Origin: Micromonospora matsumotoense
GTDB lineage: Bacteria; Actinomycetota; Actinomycetes; Mycobacteriales; Micromonosporaceae
Direction: 5' to 3'
Assembly: GCF_900091525.1 (NCBI RefSeq)
Contig: NZ_FMCU01000008.1
Span: 186,001 to 250,000 of the forward strand
Length of the DNA: 64,000 bases
Shown here: piece by piece, positions 17,531 through 26,614 of the stretch
How positions within the stretch are numbered: the first letter of the stretch is position 1
Layout: the number at the start of each line of letters is the position of its first letter
Notes under the pieces: model-generated
Told to the model about the DNA's origin: nothing
What the model saw: only the letters and a program-made list of their open reading frames with translations
Database searches by the model: none
Program-made: the position numbers and the translations under genes

Positions 17531-17818
17531 ATGACCATGACGACGACCTACTCCGGTCCTGCGAGACTGATCCTGGTCGACGGCGCCTGCATCTCCGGCA
17601 TGGCGTCCCTCAGCACCAACCAGCGCGGCGGACTCAACGGTTGGGGCGGCACGTTCCGTCCGGACGAGATCACGACAGAACTTCGCAACGCGGCCCAGGG
17701 GCTGCAGTTGGAGCTGCCCTACGACCGGGTGGGGACAGTCACCGTCACCGGCATGCGCAAGCTACTCGCCACGCAGGTGTTGATGTCGTTGGCAGGCCTC
17801 GGACCCGCGCCGTTCTGA
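17531..17818 (+). CDS. Hypothetical protein (95 aa)
   Basis: Not recognised. Start taken at ATG 17531, behind the ribosome site TGAAGGG. The protein is small and soluble, with one Trp-Gly-rich loop (GGLNGWGGTFRP) and the strand-like segment RVGTVTVTGMRKLLATQVLM. There are no membrane segments. It stands alone between the cold-shock gene and a stretch of gene remnants. Confidence 0.6.
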   Translation: MTMTTTYSGPARLILVDGACISGMASLSTNQRGGLNGWGGTFRPDEITTELRNAAQGLQLELPYDRVGTVTVTGMRKLLATQVLMSLAGLGPAPF

Positions 17819-18119
17819 CCGTACGCCGCTACATTCCCGCCGCGGCGCGGTCAATTTGCTTCGACGCAGCGACAAGGGCGGGGCCGTGTTAGTCGGTAGG
17901 CGCTGCCAGGAACCGTCAACTTTCTCACCGCTGACCGGAGCGTTCCGGGTGCGGCACGAGGGTGCGGCAGCGAACAGTCGTTCCTTCCCCGAGTGAGTGC
18001 GCGGACCTGGCTCTGTCGGCTCCGCCGGATCGATGACTCCGTGGTGCCGGCTGCCCCAACCTCCCACCTCCGCATTACCGCGCTGTTCCCACTGCGGCGC
18101 TTTCGGAGGTTTAGTGTGA

Positions 18120-18290
18120 TAGCTGGCATGAACGGGCCCCGCTTCGGTCAATGCCCTTGGGTCCAGTTCGACCACGATCGGGAGGTGGTCTGACAACGCT
18201 CGGGCAATGGGCGTGTCGATCACCTGGTAGCTGCGGAGTGCTGCCGGCCTTGTGGTCCAGAAGACGTCCTCGCGTCTGGTCCAGCCGCCG
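18120..18290 (-). pseudogene. Remnant of an endonuclease/exonuclease/phosphatase-family gene
   Basis: On the minus strand a startless frame reads REDVFWTTRPAALRSYQVID then ARALSDHLPIVVELD. The SDHLP motif carries the last two catalytic residues (Asp, His) of the EEP superfamily. Only this C-terminal end remains; the metal-binding N-terminal half is absent and the frame continues into unrelated residues. The flanking 17819-18119 and 18291-18540 contain no other gene I can support. Confidence 0.65.
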
Positions 18291-18540
18291 TGGTGTCCGC
18301 CGGTGGTTTTCCTGGACACGGCCAAGCGAGGAGGCGGCAGATCTACGCAGGCAGCTGGACAAGGCAACCGGTGGGCGGTAGAGCGGAAGCAGGATGACGC
18401 GCGACCTCACCGCCGACGGCCGAGGCCGGCACATCTGTTCGTGTGGGTCGGGCGACTGCTGCTGTCTCTGGTGAGCCTTGGGTGCCTTCGGTAGCGTCAG
18501 GTGCACCCGTTCACCGTCTTCGATTGGGGATGCCGCCTCC

Positions 18541-19068
18541 GTGTCACACATCGAGAAGATCACCGGGGAACTCCGTGCCCTGCTGGCCGGTGTCGAGCGG
18601 GCGCAGGGGTTGACGACCGCCGCCGACCGGCAGGCGCAGCAGGTGGCGCTACGTGCCGCAGGTGCCGGCTTCCTCGCTGTCGCCGCAGGCGTGGCCCGGG
18701 TGCGAAGCGCCCTCACGGACATCCAGGGCGGCCTGGGAAAGCTCGGGGGGTCGATCGGTGACGCGACGAAGGCCGTCGCCGCCGTACCCCAGCAGGCCAC
18801 CCCGCAGGAGACGATCGCCGCACTGACACCCGTACAGAGCGCCGTCGGCGCCGCACGCGGCGCGGCGGGCGGCGTCATCACCCAGATCGGTGAGACGCAA
18901 CAACTCGTCACCACGATCCTCCACGGCGGACAACCCGGACCCCTGCTACAGGCCCTCGACGGCATCAAGCAGGTCCTGATGCAAGTCCTCGCCCGCACCA
19001 GCGGCGCACGACAGGCCATCGAAGCCGCGATCGCCGAGGCACAACGCGTGGGATCAGCGGGAAACTGA
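18541..19068 (+). CDS. DUF6244-like helical protein
   Basis: A 175-aa, almost fully helical, Ala/Gln-rich protein. The GTG at 18541 is the probable start (VSHIEKITGELRALLAGVER); the ribosome site is weak. Its amphipathic helix-loop-helix pattern with a Gly-rich turn (GGLGKLGGSIGD) recalls small WXG100-like secreted proteins and, from memory, the Micromonosporaceae family DUF6244. The next frame 70 bp downstream encodes a CdiA-type tRNase toxin piece. That context suggests this is the trafficking or N-terminal module of a polymorphic toxin system. Function is not established. Confidence 0.65.
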   Translation: MSHIEKITGELRALLAGVERAQGLTTAADRQAQQVALRAAGAGFLAVAAGVARVRSALTDIQGGLGKLGGSIGDATKAVAAVPQQATPQETIAALTPVQSAVGAARGAAGGVITQIGETQQLVTTILHGGQPGPLLQALDGIKQVLMQVLARTSGARQAIEAAIAEAQRVGSAGN

Positions 19069-19070
19069 CC

Positions 19071-19100
19071 GGGGCTGGAGGGCACCCACCGACCAGCCCC
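19071..19100 (+). terminator. Hairpin after the DUF6244-like gene
   Basis: GGGGCTGG / CCAGCCCC 8-bp stem with a 14-nt loop, 2 bases after the stop. It is of moderate strength. Confidence 0.5.
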
Positions 19101-19138
19101 AGCCGAATCACCATCGGCCCGCACCCACGACCCTCGGC

Positions 19139-19480
19139 ATGGACGTCGCCTCACCCGCCCCTGGGGCCGGGTCCGCGTGGAGTAGGCGTCCCACCGGCCT
19201 GCTTCAAGGCTCGCCGATCGGTCCTCGCACCCGGATCTCCGCGAATGAGAAACCACGGGAACGCCGAGTCCTGGAGCTGGAGCTGGAGCTGGAGAACGAG
19301 TGTGCCGACAGGGTCGCCGCCGCAGGGTACCGGGTTCACCAGAACCCCACCAGGCGGGAGATCTCGGATGCACGACGCGCGACCGGGGACACCGGGAAGC
19401 CGGAGAAGGCACCCGAATACCTCATCGAAGGGCACGCCTTCGACTGCTACACGCCCACCATCTGGCGACCGTTGCCATGA
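19139..19480 (+). pseudogene. Truncated CdiA-type tRNA-nuclease toxin domain
   Basis: The frame from about 19236 encodes LENECADRVAAAGYRVHQNP, then a lysine-rich spacer and KAPEYLIEGHAFDCYTPT. This is the first half of the CdiA C-terminal tRNase domain: helix ENxxA..L...GY, then P-[DE]-YLIEG..FDcY.P with the catalytic acidic residues. The family normally continues about 60 residues with a lysine-rich helix and an RIVLNL-type strand; here a stop follows at once (WRPLP). No natural start or trafficking domain is attached. It therefore looks like a toxin cassette left behind by recombination, or one cut by a point mutation. The ATG 19139 start is only the first available. Confidence 0.6.
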
Positions 19481-19620
19481 TCCTCGCCGGCACGACCGAG
19501 GACGCCGCACTCACCCTCAATGGCGACGTGCTGATGCTGACCCGCGTCGCGGGAACCACCCAGCTACCCAACACCGACGGCTGGTACGACGAAACCTACG
19601 AGACGGTCCTCCCCCGCTGA
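19477..19620 (+). CDS. Small ORF overlapping the toxin remnant
   Basis: 47 codons, start overlapping the toxin stop (ATGA): MILAGTTEDAALTLNGDVLM then RVAGTTQLPNTDGWYDETYE. Not recognised. Immunity genes usually follow toxin genes with such overlaps, but 47 aa is short for one. It could equally be a displaced fragment of the toxin or of its immunity protein. Confidence 0.35.
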   Translation: MILAGTTEDAALTLNGDVLMLTRVAGTTQLPNTDGWYDETYETVLPR

Positions 19621-19728
19621 CGCCATCACCCGGGCTACACCTCGTGCACCCGGCGCATGCTGGCGGGACGCTGCCCGGTGACGACGCACTCGACAACGGC
19701 GCATAAGCCGCTGACGCCGCCTGATCGG

Positions 19729-20310
19729 TCAACGGCGCACCCGATAGCGCAGATGAAGCACCCGGTCGCCCGGAATGACCACGTCAGGGTCCTCCAGCAG
19801 CTGCTGCGCGTGGACCGACCCGAAGTAGCGTTTGCCGGAGCCGAACACGACAGGTATGACGTCCATGCGCACCTCGTCGATCAGGCCGGCGGCGAACACC
19901 TGGCCACCGACGTCGCCGGCGGCGACCTCGACAATGCGGTCACCCGCGAGTTCTTGCGCCTTGACCACGGCTGCCTCGATGCCGTCGACGAAGTGGAACG
20001 GGGCGTCAGGGTCCCCGCCCTCGGGCGCCGGCCGGTGCGTCACGACGACCACGTGATCAATTCCGCTCGGCGGCTTCCCGTCCCAGCCGTCCGTCATGTC
20101 GAAGACGTGGCGCCCGGTGATCGTCACCCCGATCTGGTCCCAGTACGGCCGGAGGTAGTCGTAGGACTTCTGCGACACCTTCAGTACGCCGCTCCCGTCC
20201 AACGGGACGTCACCGCTGGTCAGCCAGTCGAACAACGGTCCGGGCTGGTCGTTCTCGTCCGCGACGAAACCGTCCAGGGACACCGAGGCGTACATGACCA
20301 CCTTGCCCAC
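19729..20310 (-). CDS. Dihydrofolate reductase family protein (RibD C-terminal type)
   Basis: A 193-aa NADPH-dependent reductase-fold protein. The N-terminus MGKVVMYASVSLDGFVADEN is the standard YfjR/YwjB-type motif. It is followed by TGRHVFDMTDGW and the nucleotide-loop region EVAAGDVGGQVFAAGLIDEV, then the C-terminal strand RMDVIPVVFGSGKRYF. Family members share the fold of DHFR and RibD, but most have unknown substrates and do not replace FolA. A good ribosome site (AGGAGCGCC) lies before the ATG. It is monocistronic. Confidence 0.9.
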   Translation of the reverse strand: MGKVVMYASVSLDGFVADENDQPGPLFDWLTSGDVPLDGSGVLKVSQKSYDYLRPYWDQIGVTITGRHVFDMTDGWDGKPPSGIDHVVVVTHRPAPEGGDPDAPFHFVDGIEAAVVKAQELAGDRIVEVAAGDVGGQVFAAGLIDEVRMDVIPVVFGSGKRYFGSVHAQQLLEDPDVVIPGDRVLHLRYRVRR

Positions 20311-20350
20311 GGGGCGCTCCTCTGCTCGGGGATGCGCCGAGATTAGCGGC

Positions 20351-20620
20351 CTATGGGCTGTCTTTCTTGTACGAAATCAAGCCGAACTCCCACGCGCGGG
20401 TGGGCATGGTGACCACGCAGCCGTCGGCGTACTCGGCTGACGCGATGTCGGTGCCGGCGCGAACGCGGAACGGCGCCCCCAGGTTCACGATGAGCAACGT
20501 CGACGGCGCGGGCGGTAGCGTCAGCCGGGTGTACGGCGGCACACCTTCCAGGAAGTGGAGGTCGTCGATCAGCGTGTCCAGCGGCGGTGGCGGCACTCTG
20601 GACACGTACTCCACGCCCAC
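20351..20620 (-). pseudogene. AraC-family regulator, N-terminal fragment
   Basis: An 89-codon frame matches only the N-terminal sensor part of AraC-type regulators of the DUF6597 kind: EYVSRVPPPPLDTLIDDLHF, RLTLPPAPSTLLIVNLGAPF and YADGCVVTMPTRAWEFG. Such proteins are about 260-280 aa with two C-terminal helix-turn-helix motifs. Here the frame ends abruptly with LISYKKDSP and the DNA-binding half is absent. It is a broken gene, directly upstream of the DHFR-family gene on the same strand. Confidence 0.7.
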
Positions 20621-20996
20621 AGCACCGCAGACACCATCAGCGTCATCGGGGACGCCTGTATCGAAGAGCCGATGATTCGGTGTGCCGGGTCAGCTGCCCG
20701 AAGCGCGAGTGCTCGGCGACCTCCGCGACCGGTAAGCGGGCGGCCGTCGGCAACGTGACCCAGAACGGCGACCTCTACTGCGGCGGCTTCAAGGTGGCCA
20801 ACTACGGCCGGCACGTCGTCGCTTCCAGGTGCCACTTCCACGGCAGCCGGGGCCGCCTCACCAACCTATGCTCCTACCGCAACGGGAGTGTGTCGAAATC
20901 TCTATGCAGTCCCGGGGAAGAGTGGCGGCGAAAAGGGCGCGGCCACCGGGCGACAACGGTGGTTGTCGCGCGATGACCGCGGGGACGGGTGCGGGA
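20621..20996. other. Intergenic region without a supported gene
   Basis: 376 bp between the AraC fragment and the secreted-repeat gene. The open frames have non-coding composition. It may hold further remains of the broken regulator locus, but I recognise nothing. Confidence 0.45.
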
Positions 20997-21956
20997 TCAG
21001 GCCGCGATGGTTTGCAGGTAGACGGTTCCTCCGCAGGACAGCGTGCTGAGGTTCTTGAACCACATCGCGAGCTGACGCTGAGAGGATCCGTCACTGTTGA
21101 TGCGCTGGATGTAGACCACGCGCGTGACCTCGAACTGGCAGTAGGTGGGGAAGCTGCCCTGGGGCGACGGGCCGATCACGTAGGCCGAGGTGACCGGATT
21201 CGCGTTGTTCCAGGTCGTGGACCAGGTGCCGCCGGGGCCCACGGTGGCCATGGAGAACTGCGAACCGATGGTGGTGGAGCCGAGCCGGATGTCGGCCTGG
21301 CAGGTGATGGTCCCCACGTTCTTGACCTCCACCCAGATCTGGCGGAGCGAGCTGCCCGGCTGCACGGTCCAGACGCGTGTCACCTGGAACTGGCAGGCTG
21401 CCGAGCTCGTGGCGCCGCTCGGGTTGAGAGCAGCCACCCAGATGGTGTTCCAGGGGACGTTCCAGAGGCTTGTCTGGGTGCCACCCGGGCTGACGCCGCC
21501 GGTCGAGGCAAGGACCGAACTGGTCACCGCCGTGAGTTGCACCGTCGCACCACAGGCGATCGAGCCGACGTTCTTGAGGGTGAACTGGTACTGCCGCTCC
21601 CCACTGGGCAGTTGGACGTACCGGCTGTTGATCGTCTCGAACTGGCAGGTGGCCGAGGTGGTGGCGCCGGCCGGGTTGTAGCCGACCACGTAGGCGGCGT
21701 CGGCTGGGGCGTTGGTCCAGGTCCAGCCCTGTGTGCCGCCGGCCGAGAGGGTGCCGGTGAACCACGTCGCGGCGATGCCGATCCCGCCCTTCGCGGCATG
21801 GCTCAGTCCGCCCGACGCCGCTGCGGCGGCCCGTGCGTCGCGCAGTGACGACTGCGATGGCGGCGACGACTCGTCGGCCTGCGCGACCCCGACCGACGCG
21901 ACGACCATGCTGAGCGTCGTCACCGCGAGGAGAGCCGCGCGGATTCTTCGTCTCAT
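20997..21956 (-). CDS. Secreted protein with three beta-sandwich-like repeats
   Basis: A 319-aa exported protein from ATG 21956 behind a strong ribosome site (AAAGGAGCTTCA). The Sec signal peptide is MRRRIRAALLAVTTLSMVV with cleavage after VAQA. The mature part holds three imperfect repeats of about 85-90 residues. Each has a W-rich opening, a CQFE or CQFQ strand, a basic/aromatic strand, and a Cys following an NVGxIxC or NLSxLSC motif. That gives one predicted disulfide per repeat. The pattern recalls carbohydrate-binding or adhesion beta-domains, but no family is recognised. It is divergent from the 1069-aa SARP regulator with 142 bp between, so the regulator may control it. Confidence 0.8.
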   Translation of the reverse strand: MRRRIRAALLAVTTLSMVVASVGVAQADESSPPSQSSLRDARAAAAASGGLSHAAKGGIGIAATWFTGTLSAGGTQGWTWTNAPADAAYVVGYNPAGATTSATCQFETINSRYVQLPSGERQYQFTLKNVGSIACGATVQLTAVTSSVLASTGGVSPGGTQTSLWNVPWNTIWVAALNPSGATSSAACQFQVTRVWTVQPGSSLRQIWVEVKNVGTITCQADIRLGSTTIGSQFSMATVGPGGTWSTTWNNANPVTSAYVIGPSPQGSFPTYCQFEVTRVVYIQRINSDGSSQRQLAMWFKNLSTLSCGGTVYLQTIAA

Positions 21957-22098
21957 TGAAGCTCCTTTACCCCATGTTCCGGGCCATCCGCCCGGCTCCA
22001 TCAGGCTGCGCGGCCCGGCTTGCCATCGGCTAGCCATCCGATAGCCGCCCTGGCGGCGACACATAGGATCAAGTTCGATACATCGATGTGGGGGTCGG

Positions 22099-25000
22099 AT
22101 GACATGGCGGTTACTCGGCCCGGTTGAGGCCGTGGTGCGGGGCGAGCGAGTGCCGCTGGGGCGACCCCAACAACGCGCTGTGCTGGCGTATCTGTTGCTC
22201 AATGCCAACGTGGTGGTGTCGGCGGAGCAGTTGACCGAGGCGCTGTGGGGCGGAGCTCTCCCCACCCGCGCACGAGCACAGGTCCAGGTCTGCGTCTCCC
22301 GGTTGCGACAACTGACGCGCGCGGCCGGTATACCCGAGACAATCTATTCGGATTCTGGGGGATACCGCCTTGAGTTGACCGGCGACGAGCTGGATGTGGT
22401 GGTCTTCTCCGGGCTGACCGAAGCTGCGCGTCGGTACGCCGACTCCGGCGAGCACGAGCGGGCCACCACCCTGTTGCGGCAGGCGTTGGCGTTGTGGCGT
22501 GGCCCGGCACTCGCGGGTGCGTCCGCCGCGTTCGTACCGGCGGCCGCCGCTAGCCTGCACGACAAGCGGCTTGCCGCGTCCGAGGACCTGTTCGACGCCG
22601 AGTTCGCGCTCGGTCGGCACGCCGCCGTGGTGGCGCCGTTGCGTGAGCTGGTCACCGGGAACCCGTGGCACGAGGGTCTCGCCGTGCGGCTGATGACGGC
22701 GCTGGCCGGATCGGGGCACCAGGCCGAGGCGCTGCAGGTGTTCGAGCGGATCCGCCGCCTACTCGCCGACGAGCTGGGCATCGAGCCGGGAGCGCGGCTC
22801 GCGGAGGCCCACGTGCGGGTGTTGCGGCAGCAGTTTCCGCCGAGCAGGCCCGCGCCACCGGTCCGGGAACCCGGATCTGCGCTGCGTCCCGCCCAGCTGC
22901 CCGCCGGTCTATCGACCTTCACCGGCCGTGGCAACGCACTCGCCGCGATGGACGCGATGCTGAGCCAGGCTCGGGGAAGCGGCGCCCTGGCGGTCGTCGC
23001 GATCATCGGGACGGCCGGGGTGGGCAAGACGGCGCTGGCGATCCGGTGGGCACACCAGGTACGGCCACTCTTCGACGAGGGGCAGCTCTTCCTGGACCTG
23101 CGCGGTTACTCACCCGGAGCGGCGATAGCGCCGCTGGACGCTTTGTCGCGCTGCCTTCGGGCGCTCGGTGTGCCGCCCGCACGGGTGCCAGACGACGTCG
23201 ACGAGGCAACGGATCTCTACCGCAGCGTGCTCGCCGACCGGCGGGTGCTGATTATGCTCGACAACGCCCGCGACACCGCGCACGTCCGGCCGCTGTTGCC
23301 CGGCGGCGCCGGCTGCCTGGTGATCGTCACCAGCCGGGACCGCCTCGGTGGGCTGGCCGCTCGGCACGACGCGCAGCGGCTGTCGTTGGACGTGCTCCCG
23401 CCGCAGGAGGCCACCGAGCTGTTGACCCGCGTCATCGGCGCGGAACGGGTCGCCGAGCAGCGGGACGCTCTCGCGGAACTGGCCCATGACTGCGCCCACC
23501 TGCCACTGGCCCTGCGTATCGCCGCAGCAGACCTGCACGGCCGCCCCCACGAGATGGTCAGCGGGTACCTGGCGCGGCTTCGCGCGGGCGGCCCGCTGAC
23601 CGTGCTGACTGTCCGTGACGACGAACAGGCCGCGGTGCGTTCGGCGTTCGCCGTTTCGTACCAGGCGCTGCCACCGCGACTCCAGCGGCTGTTCCGGCTG
23701 TTCGGCCTGGTGCCCGGCTGCGACATGACAGCGGAGGCGGTCGCCGCGATGCTGCGGTGCGGAGTCGGCGAGGCGGCGGACATGCTCTCTCGTATCGCCG
23801 ACGCGCACCTGGCACAGGAGCGGATGCCGGGTCATTTCGGCACCCACGACCTGCTCGGCCGGTACGTGACCGAGCTGGCGACGATGGAGGACAATCGGGA
23901 AAGCCTGGGTGACCTGCTGTCCTGGTACCTCTTCAGCGTGTACGCCGCAGCCGACCGACTGTATCCCCAGGTGTTACGCGTGCCCACGCAGCTACCCGCG
24001 CCCGCTGGGCCACCGATGCGATTCGCCACCCATGTCGACGCTCTCGCCTGGCTCGACGCGCACCGGCACAACCTCGTCGCCGTGACACGCCATGCGGCGC
24101 ACCAGGAACTGCACACCTTCGCCTGGTCGCTGGCGGACGCGCTGCGCGGATACCTGTGGCTGGGAATGCACACCACGCAATGGTCCGAGGTCGCGAGGAT
24201 CGGCCTCTCCGCAGCCCAGGCAGAACGGCACAAGCAGGCCGAGGCAGCGGCCCGGCTGAGTCTCGCCGCCCTGCACTGGCGGCTGGAACGGTTCCCCGAG
24301 GCGATCGACGACTATCAGCTGGCGCGGCTCTCGGCGAACCGTGCAGGATGGCGCGATGGCGAGGCAGCCGCGCTGGGCAACCTGGGCCCGGTCTTTCGGA
24401 TGACCGGCCAGCCGCGTGAAGCCCTGCGGGTCATGGAGCAGGCGCTGGAGTTCAACCGGCGCAACGGCCGGACCGCGGGCGTCGCCGTCAACCACAACAA
24501 TCTCGGACTGGTCTGCGCCGACCTCGGACGGCTCCGCGAAGCCGCGGACCATCATCACGCGGCGCTCACCCTCGCACACCAGGGCGGGGCAGCCTCCAGC
24601 CGGGCGCTCATCCTGAGTAACCTGGGCGTCGTCCACCACCTACTCGGCCGGTCCGACGATGCGCTACGGACACTGACCGAGGCATTGGAACTACATGAGC
24701 AGATGGGTAGCCGGGGCCGTGCCACCACCCTGTGTGCGCTGGCTCGGGTCCACTGCGATCGTGGCGACCATCCGCACGCGGCCAGCCTCGCCCGGCAGGC
24801 ACTCGACATGGCGCGCGCGCCGGCCGAGCCCCGGGTCGAAGCGCTCGCTCTCCACATCCTGGGCATCGTGGAGAGGAGAACCGGCACCCTGTTGGATGCG
24901 TTGAGCACTGCGCGCACCACCGCGGATCGGTATATCGAGGCCGATATCACCGTCAGCCTCGCCGAAGTCGACGAGCCCGCGGCACCTTCCTGGTGCCATG

Positions 25001-25308
25001 CAGCGCTGTCCATCACGCGGCAGTGCGGCTATCTGTTGCTCGAAGGCCGGACGCTCGCCGCCCGCGCCGCAGCCGAGTACTCGGCTGGTGACGTGGCCGC
25101 CGCCCGGCGCAGCGCACGGCTGGCGGCACAGTCGCACGCCACGACCGGCCACCGGCCGGGCACGGAGCGAATCGAAAAGCTACTCGCCCTTCTCGCGTCG
25201 GATTCCTTGCCTGAGCACCGCGTGCAGGCTACCCGTCAAGCACCAGTGACCCGACCACGAAATAGCAGTTCAGCACCCGTGCGAGCCAAGCATGAATACG
25301 GAAAATGA
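22099..25308 (+). CDS. AfsR/SARP-family regulator with NB-ARC and TPR domains
   Basis: A 1069-aa transcriptional activator. Order of domains: OmpR-type winged helix (residues about 5-90, LGRPQQRAVLAYLLLNANVV), bacterial transcriptional-activation domain (about 95-245, ending ELGIEPGARLAEAHVRVLRQ), NB-ARC ATPase (Walker A GTAGVGKTALA about 304-314, Walker B VLIMLDNARD, and LPLALRIAA), and a C-terminal TPR array (about 700-1000; TAGVAVNHNNLGLVCADLG is one repeat). Such proteins integrate a signal through the ATPase/TPR part and activate secondary-metabolite genes at direct repeats. It could control the divergent secreted-repeat gene, or the ATP-grasp cluster 1.3 kb downstream; neither is proven. 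Both of its sides are intergenic. Confidence 0.93.
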   Translation: MTWRLLGPVEAVVRGERVPLGRPQQRAVLAYLLLNANVVVSAEQLTEALWGGALPTRARAQVQVCVSRLRQLTRAAGIPETIYSDSGGYRLELTGDELDVVVFSGLTEAARRYADSGEHERATTLLRQALALWRGPALAGASAAFVPAAAASLHDKRLAASEDLFDAEFALGRHAAVVAPLRELVTGNPWHEGLAVRLMTALAGSGHQAEALQVFERIRRLLADELGIEPGARLAEAHVRVLRQQFPPSRPAPPVREPGSALRPAQLPAGLSTFTGRGNALAAMDAMLSQARGSGALAVVAIIGTAGVGKTALAIRWAHQVRPLFDEGQLFLDLRGYSPGAAIAPLDALSRCLRALGVPPARVPDDVDEATDLYRSVLADRRVLIMLDNARDTAHVRPLLPGGAGCLVIVTSRDRLGGLAARHDAQRLSLDVLPPQEATELLTRVIGAERVAEQRDALAELAHDCAHLPLALRIAAADLHGRPHEMVSGYLARLRAGGPLTVLTVRDDEQAAVRSAFAVSYQALPPRLQRLFRLFGLVPGCDMTAEAVAAMLRCGVGEAADMLSRIADAHLAQERMPGHFGTHDLLGRYVTELATMEDNRESLGDLLSWYLFSVYAAADRLYPQVLRVPTQLPAPAGPPMRFATHVDALAWLDAHRHNLVAVTRHAAHQELHTFAWSLADALRGYLWLGMHTTQWSEVARIGLSAAQAERHKQAEAAARLSLAALHWRLERFPEAIDDYQLARLSANRAGWRDGEAAALGNLGPVFRMTGQPREALRVMEQALEFNRRNGRTAGVAVNHNNLGLVCADLGRLREAADHHHAALTLAHQGGAASSRALILSNLGVVHHLLGRSDDALRTLTEALELHEQMGSRGRATTLCALARVHCDRGDHPHAASLARQALDMARAPAEPRVEALALHILGIVERRTGTLLDALSTARTTADRYIEADITVSLAEVDEPAAPSWCHAALSITRQCGYLLLEGRTLAARAAAEYSAGDVAAARRSARLAAQSHATTGHRPGTERIEKLLALLASDSLPEHRVQATRQAPVTRPRNSSSAPVRAKHEYGK

Positions 25309-25684
25309 CGGCACCCAACATGGCATCCACGCGACATTCACTGCCTGATAGGAAAGATCAACAGAAGATGTATGACCGCGTTTCAACAGGTCAGACATCT
25401 CATGACTTTGTACGCCTAGCGGACTCGAAAGCTCTAACCCTCTGATCCATAGGCGGAAGGGCAAATCACCTGATCCACCATATACAGAGCCTCATAGCCC
25501 GTGCTGCTTTGCAAGCGCTTCGTCCGCACGGAGGGCTTTCTGTTTCGGCTGATCCGCGCGCTGCGACCGAAGGGCAGAACGGACGGTTCCCCCATGGCGA
25601 TGTCGCCGCGCTGGTTCTGGCGCGTTCGTGCTCGCCCGGTGCCGCTTGTCGGAGCACCATCGGAGCACCATTCAGGCCAGGGTG
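25309..25684. other. Lower-GC intergenic stretch
   Basis: 376 bp after the SARP regulator with clearly lower GC in its first 150 bp and no supported gene. The composition break next to the IS remnants suggests an insertion or deletion boundary. Confidence 0.5.
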
Positions 25685-25920
25685 TGGTCGACCTGATCTG
25701 GTCGATCCTACGCCGGCGCCCCGGGTGAGGGCGAGTAGCGGGCCGCGAGTGTCGATGACCGGTGGGCGACGGAGTGCGACACCCCGCACAGGGGGTTGAT
25801 CTGCCGCATCGTCAGGTTCGTACGCCAGTAAGCCGCCACCAACAACGCTCGATCGGCGAGGTCGAGTGACCACTGCCGGCCCGGCCACCCGTCAGCGACA
25901 GTGTCGAGACCAGCATGCAC
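25685..25920 (-). pseudogene. IS5-type transposase N-terminal remnant (helix-turn-helix part)
   Basis: Minus-strand frame WPGRQWSLDLADRALLVAAY, WRTNLTMRQINPLCGVSHSV, AHRS: the helix-turn-helix region of transposases of the IS5 superfamily. After AHRS the homologous continuation PVIDTRGPLLAL lies in a second frame, showing a frameshift. The catalytic DDE part is absent. Confidence 0.65.
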
Positions 25921-25924
25921 GGCC

Positions 25925-26290
25925 TGCGGTCTTTTCCGGCCTCGGCGTCCTGGGTGGATGGTGTGACGCAGGTGGAATTCCTCACGCTCGGGCTGTCCAT
26001 GTGGGGCGCTGTCGGTGCGATGGTGTGGCCGTGGTGGTCGCGGACGAAGCCGGTGAGCTGGTAGTTCAGTTCTGTGAAGGTGCCTTCCTTGCTCCAGGCG
26101 GCGAAGTAGCCGTAGACGTCGCGTGGGGCGGGAAGTCGTGGGCTAGGTGCGCCAGGCGATGCCGGTGCGGTTGGCGTCGAAGATGTCGCGCAGGTCGTGG
26201 GTGGTTGTGCGTCCGCTGACGCCGGCGTTGGTGCGGGCCTGTCGCCAGGCGGCGGTCAGGCGGGGCGCGATCAGGGCACAGCGGGCGTGG
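25925..26290 (-). pseudogene. IS5/IS112-type transposase remnant
   Basis: Minus-strand pieces in two frames: RTNAGVSGRTTTHDLRDIFD and ANRTGIAWR, a stop, then HDFPPHATxYGYFAAWSKEG and TELNYQLTGFVRDHHGHTI. Together they follow the N-terminal domain of IS112-type transposases (LREIxNAILYxxRTGxxWRYLPHDFPP). At least one frameshift and an internal deletion are present, and the catalytic domain is missing. With the preceding remnant it marks an old transposition hotspot just before the ATP-grasp cluster. Confidence 0.7.
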
Positions 26291-26478
26291 GACAGGCCGG
26301 AGGGATGGCTCGCCGTTCGGCCATGCGGCAGGCGTACGGCGTGCGGGAATCAGCTCGAAGCACGCCATGCCCGTCGATGTGAAACCGCCACCGGCGACGA
26401 ACCCGATGGCACCCACAGGCAGGTTGACGGGCATGGACACGCCAAAGTGAGCTGCATTGATCGAAGCCTTCGACAGCG

Positions 26479-26526
26479 AGTGTGACGGGCGACACACTTG
26501 TGATTTTCTCGGATGGCCGTCCATCC
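26479..26526. promoter_or_regulatory. Two inverted repeats upstream of the ATP-grasp cluster
   Basis: AGTGTG-N8-CACACT (26479-26498) and GGATGG-N4-CCATCC (26511-26526) lie 90-136 bp upstream of the first cluster gene. They are plausible operator sites for the cluster promoter. No matching regulator gene is adjacent, so the assignment is inference from symmetry and position. Confidence 0.4.
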
Positions 26527-26614
26527 TTATTCAGGATTCATCCACGGGGGGATATGACGTGCTGCCCAAGCTATTCCAGGCACCGCTATCCACACACGAT
26601 GCGGGAGCCATCTG

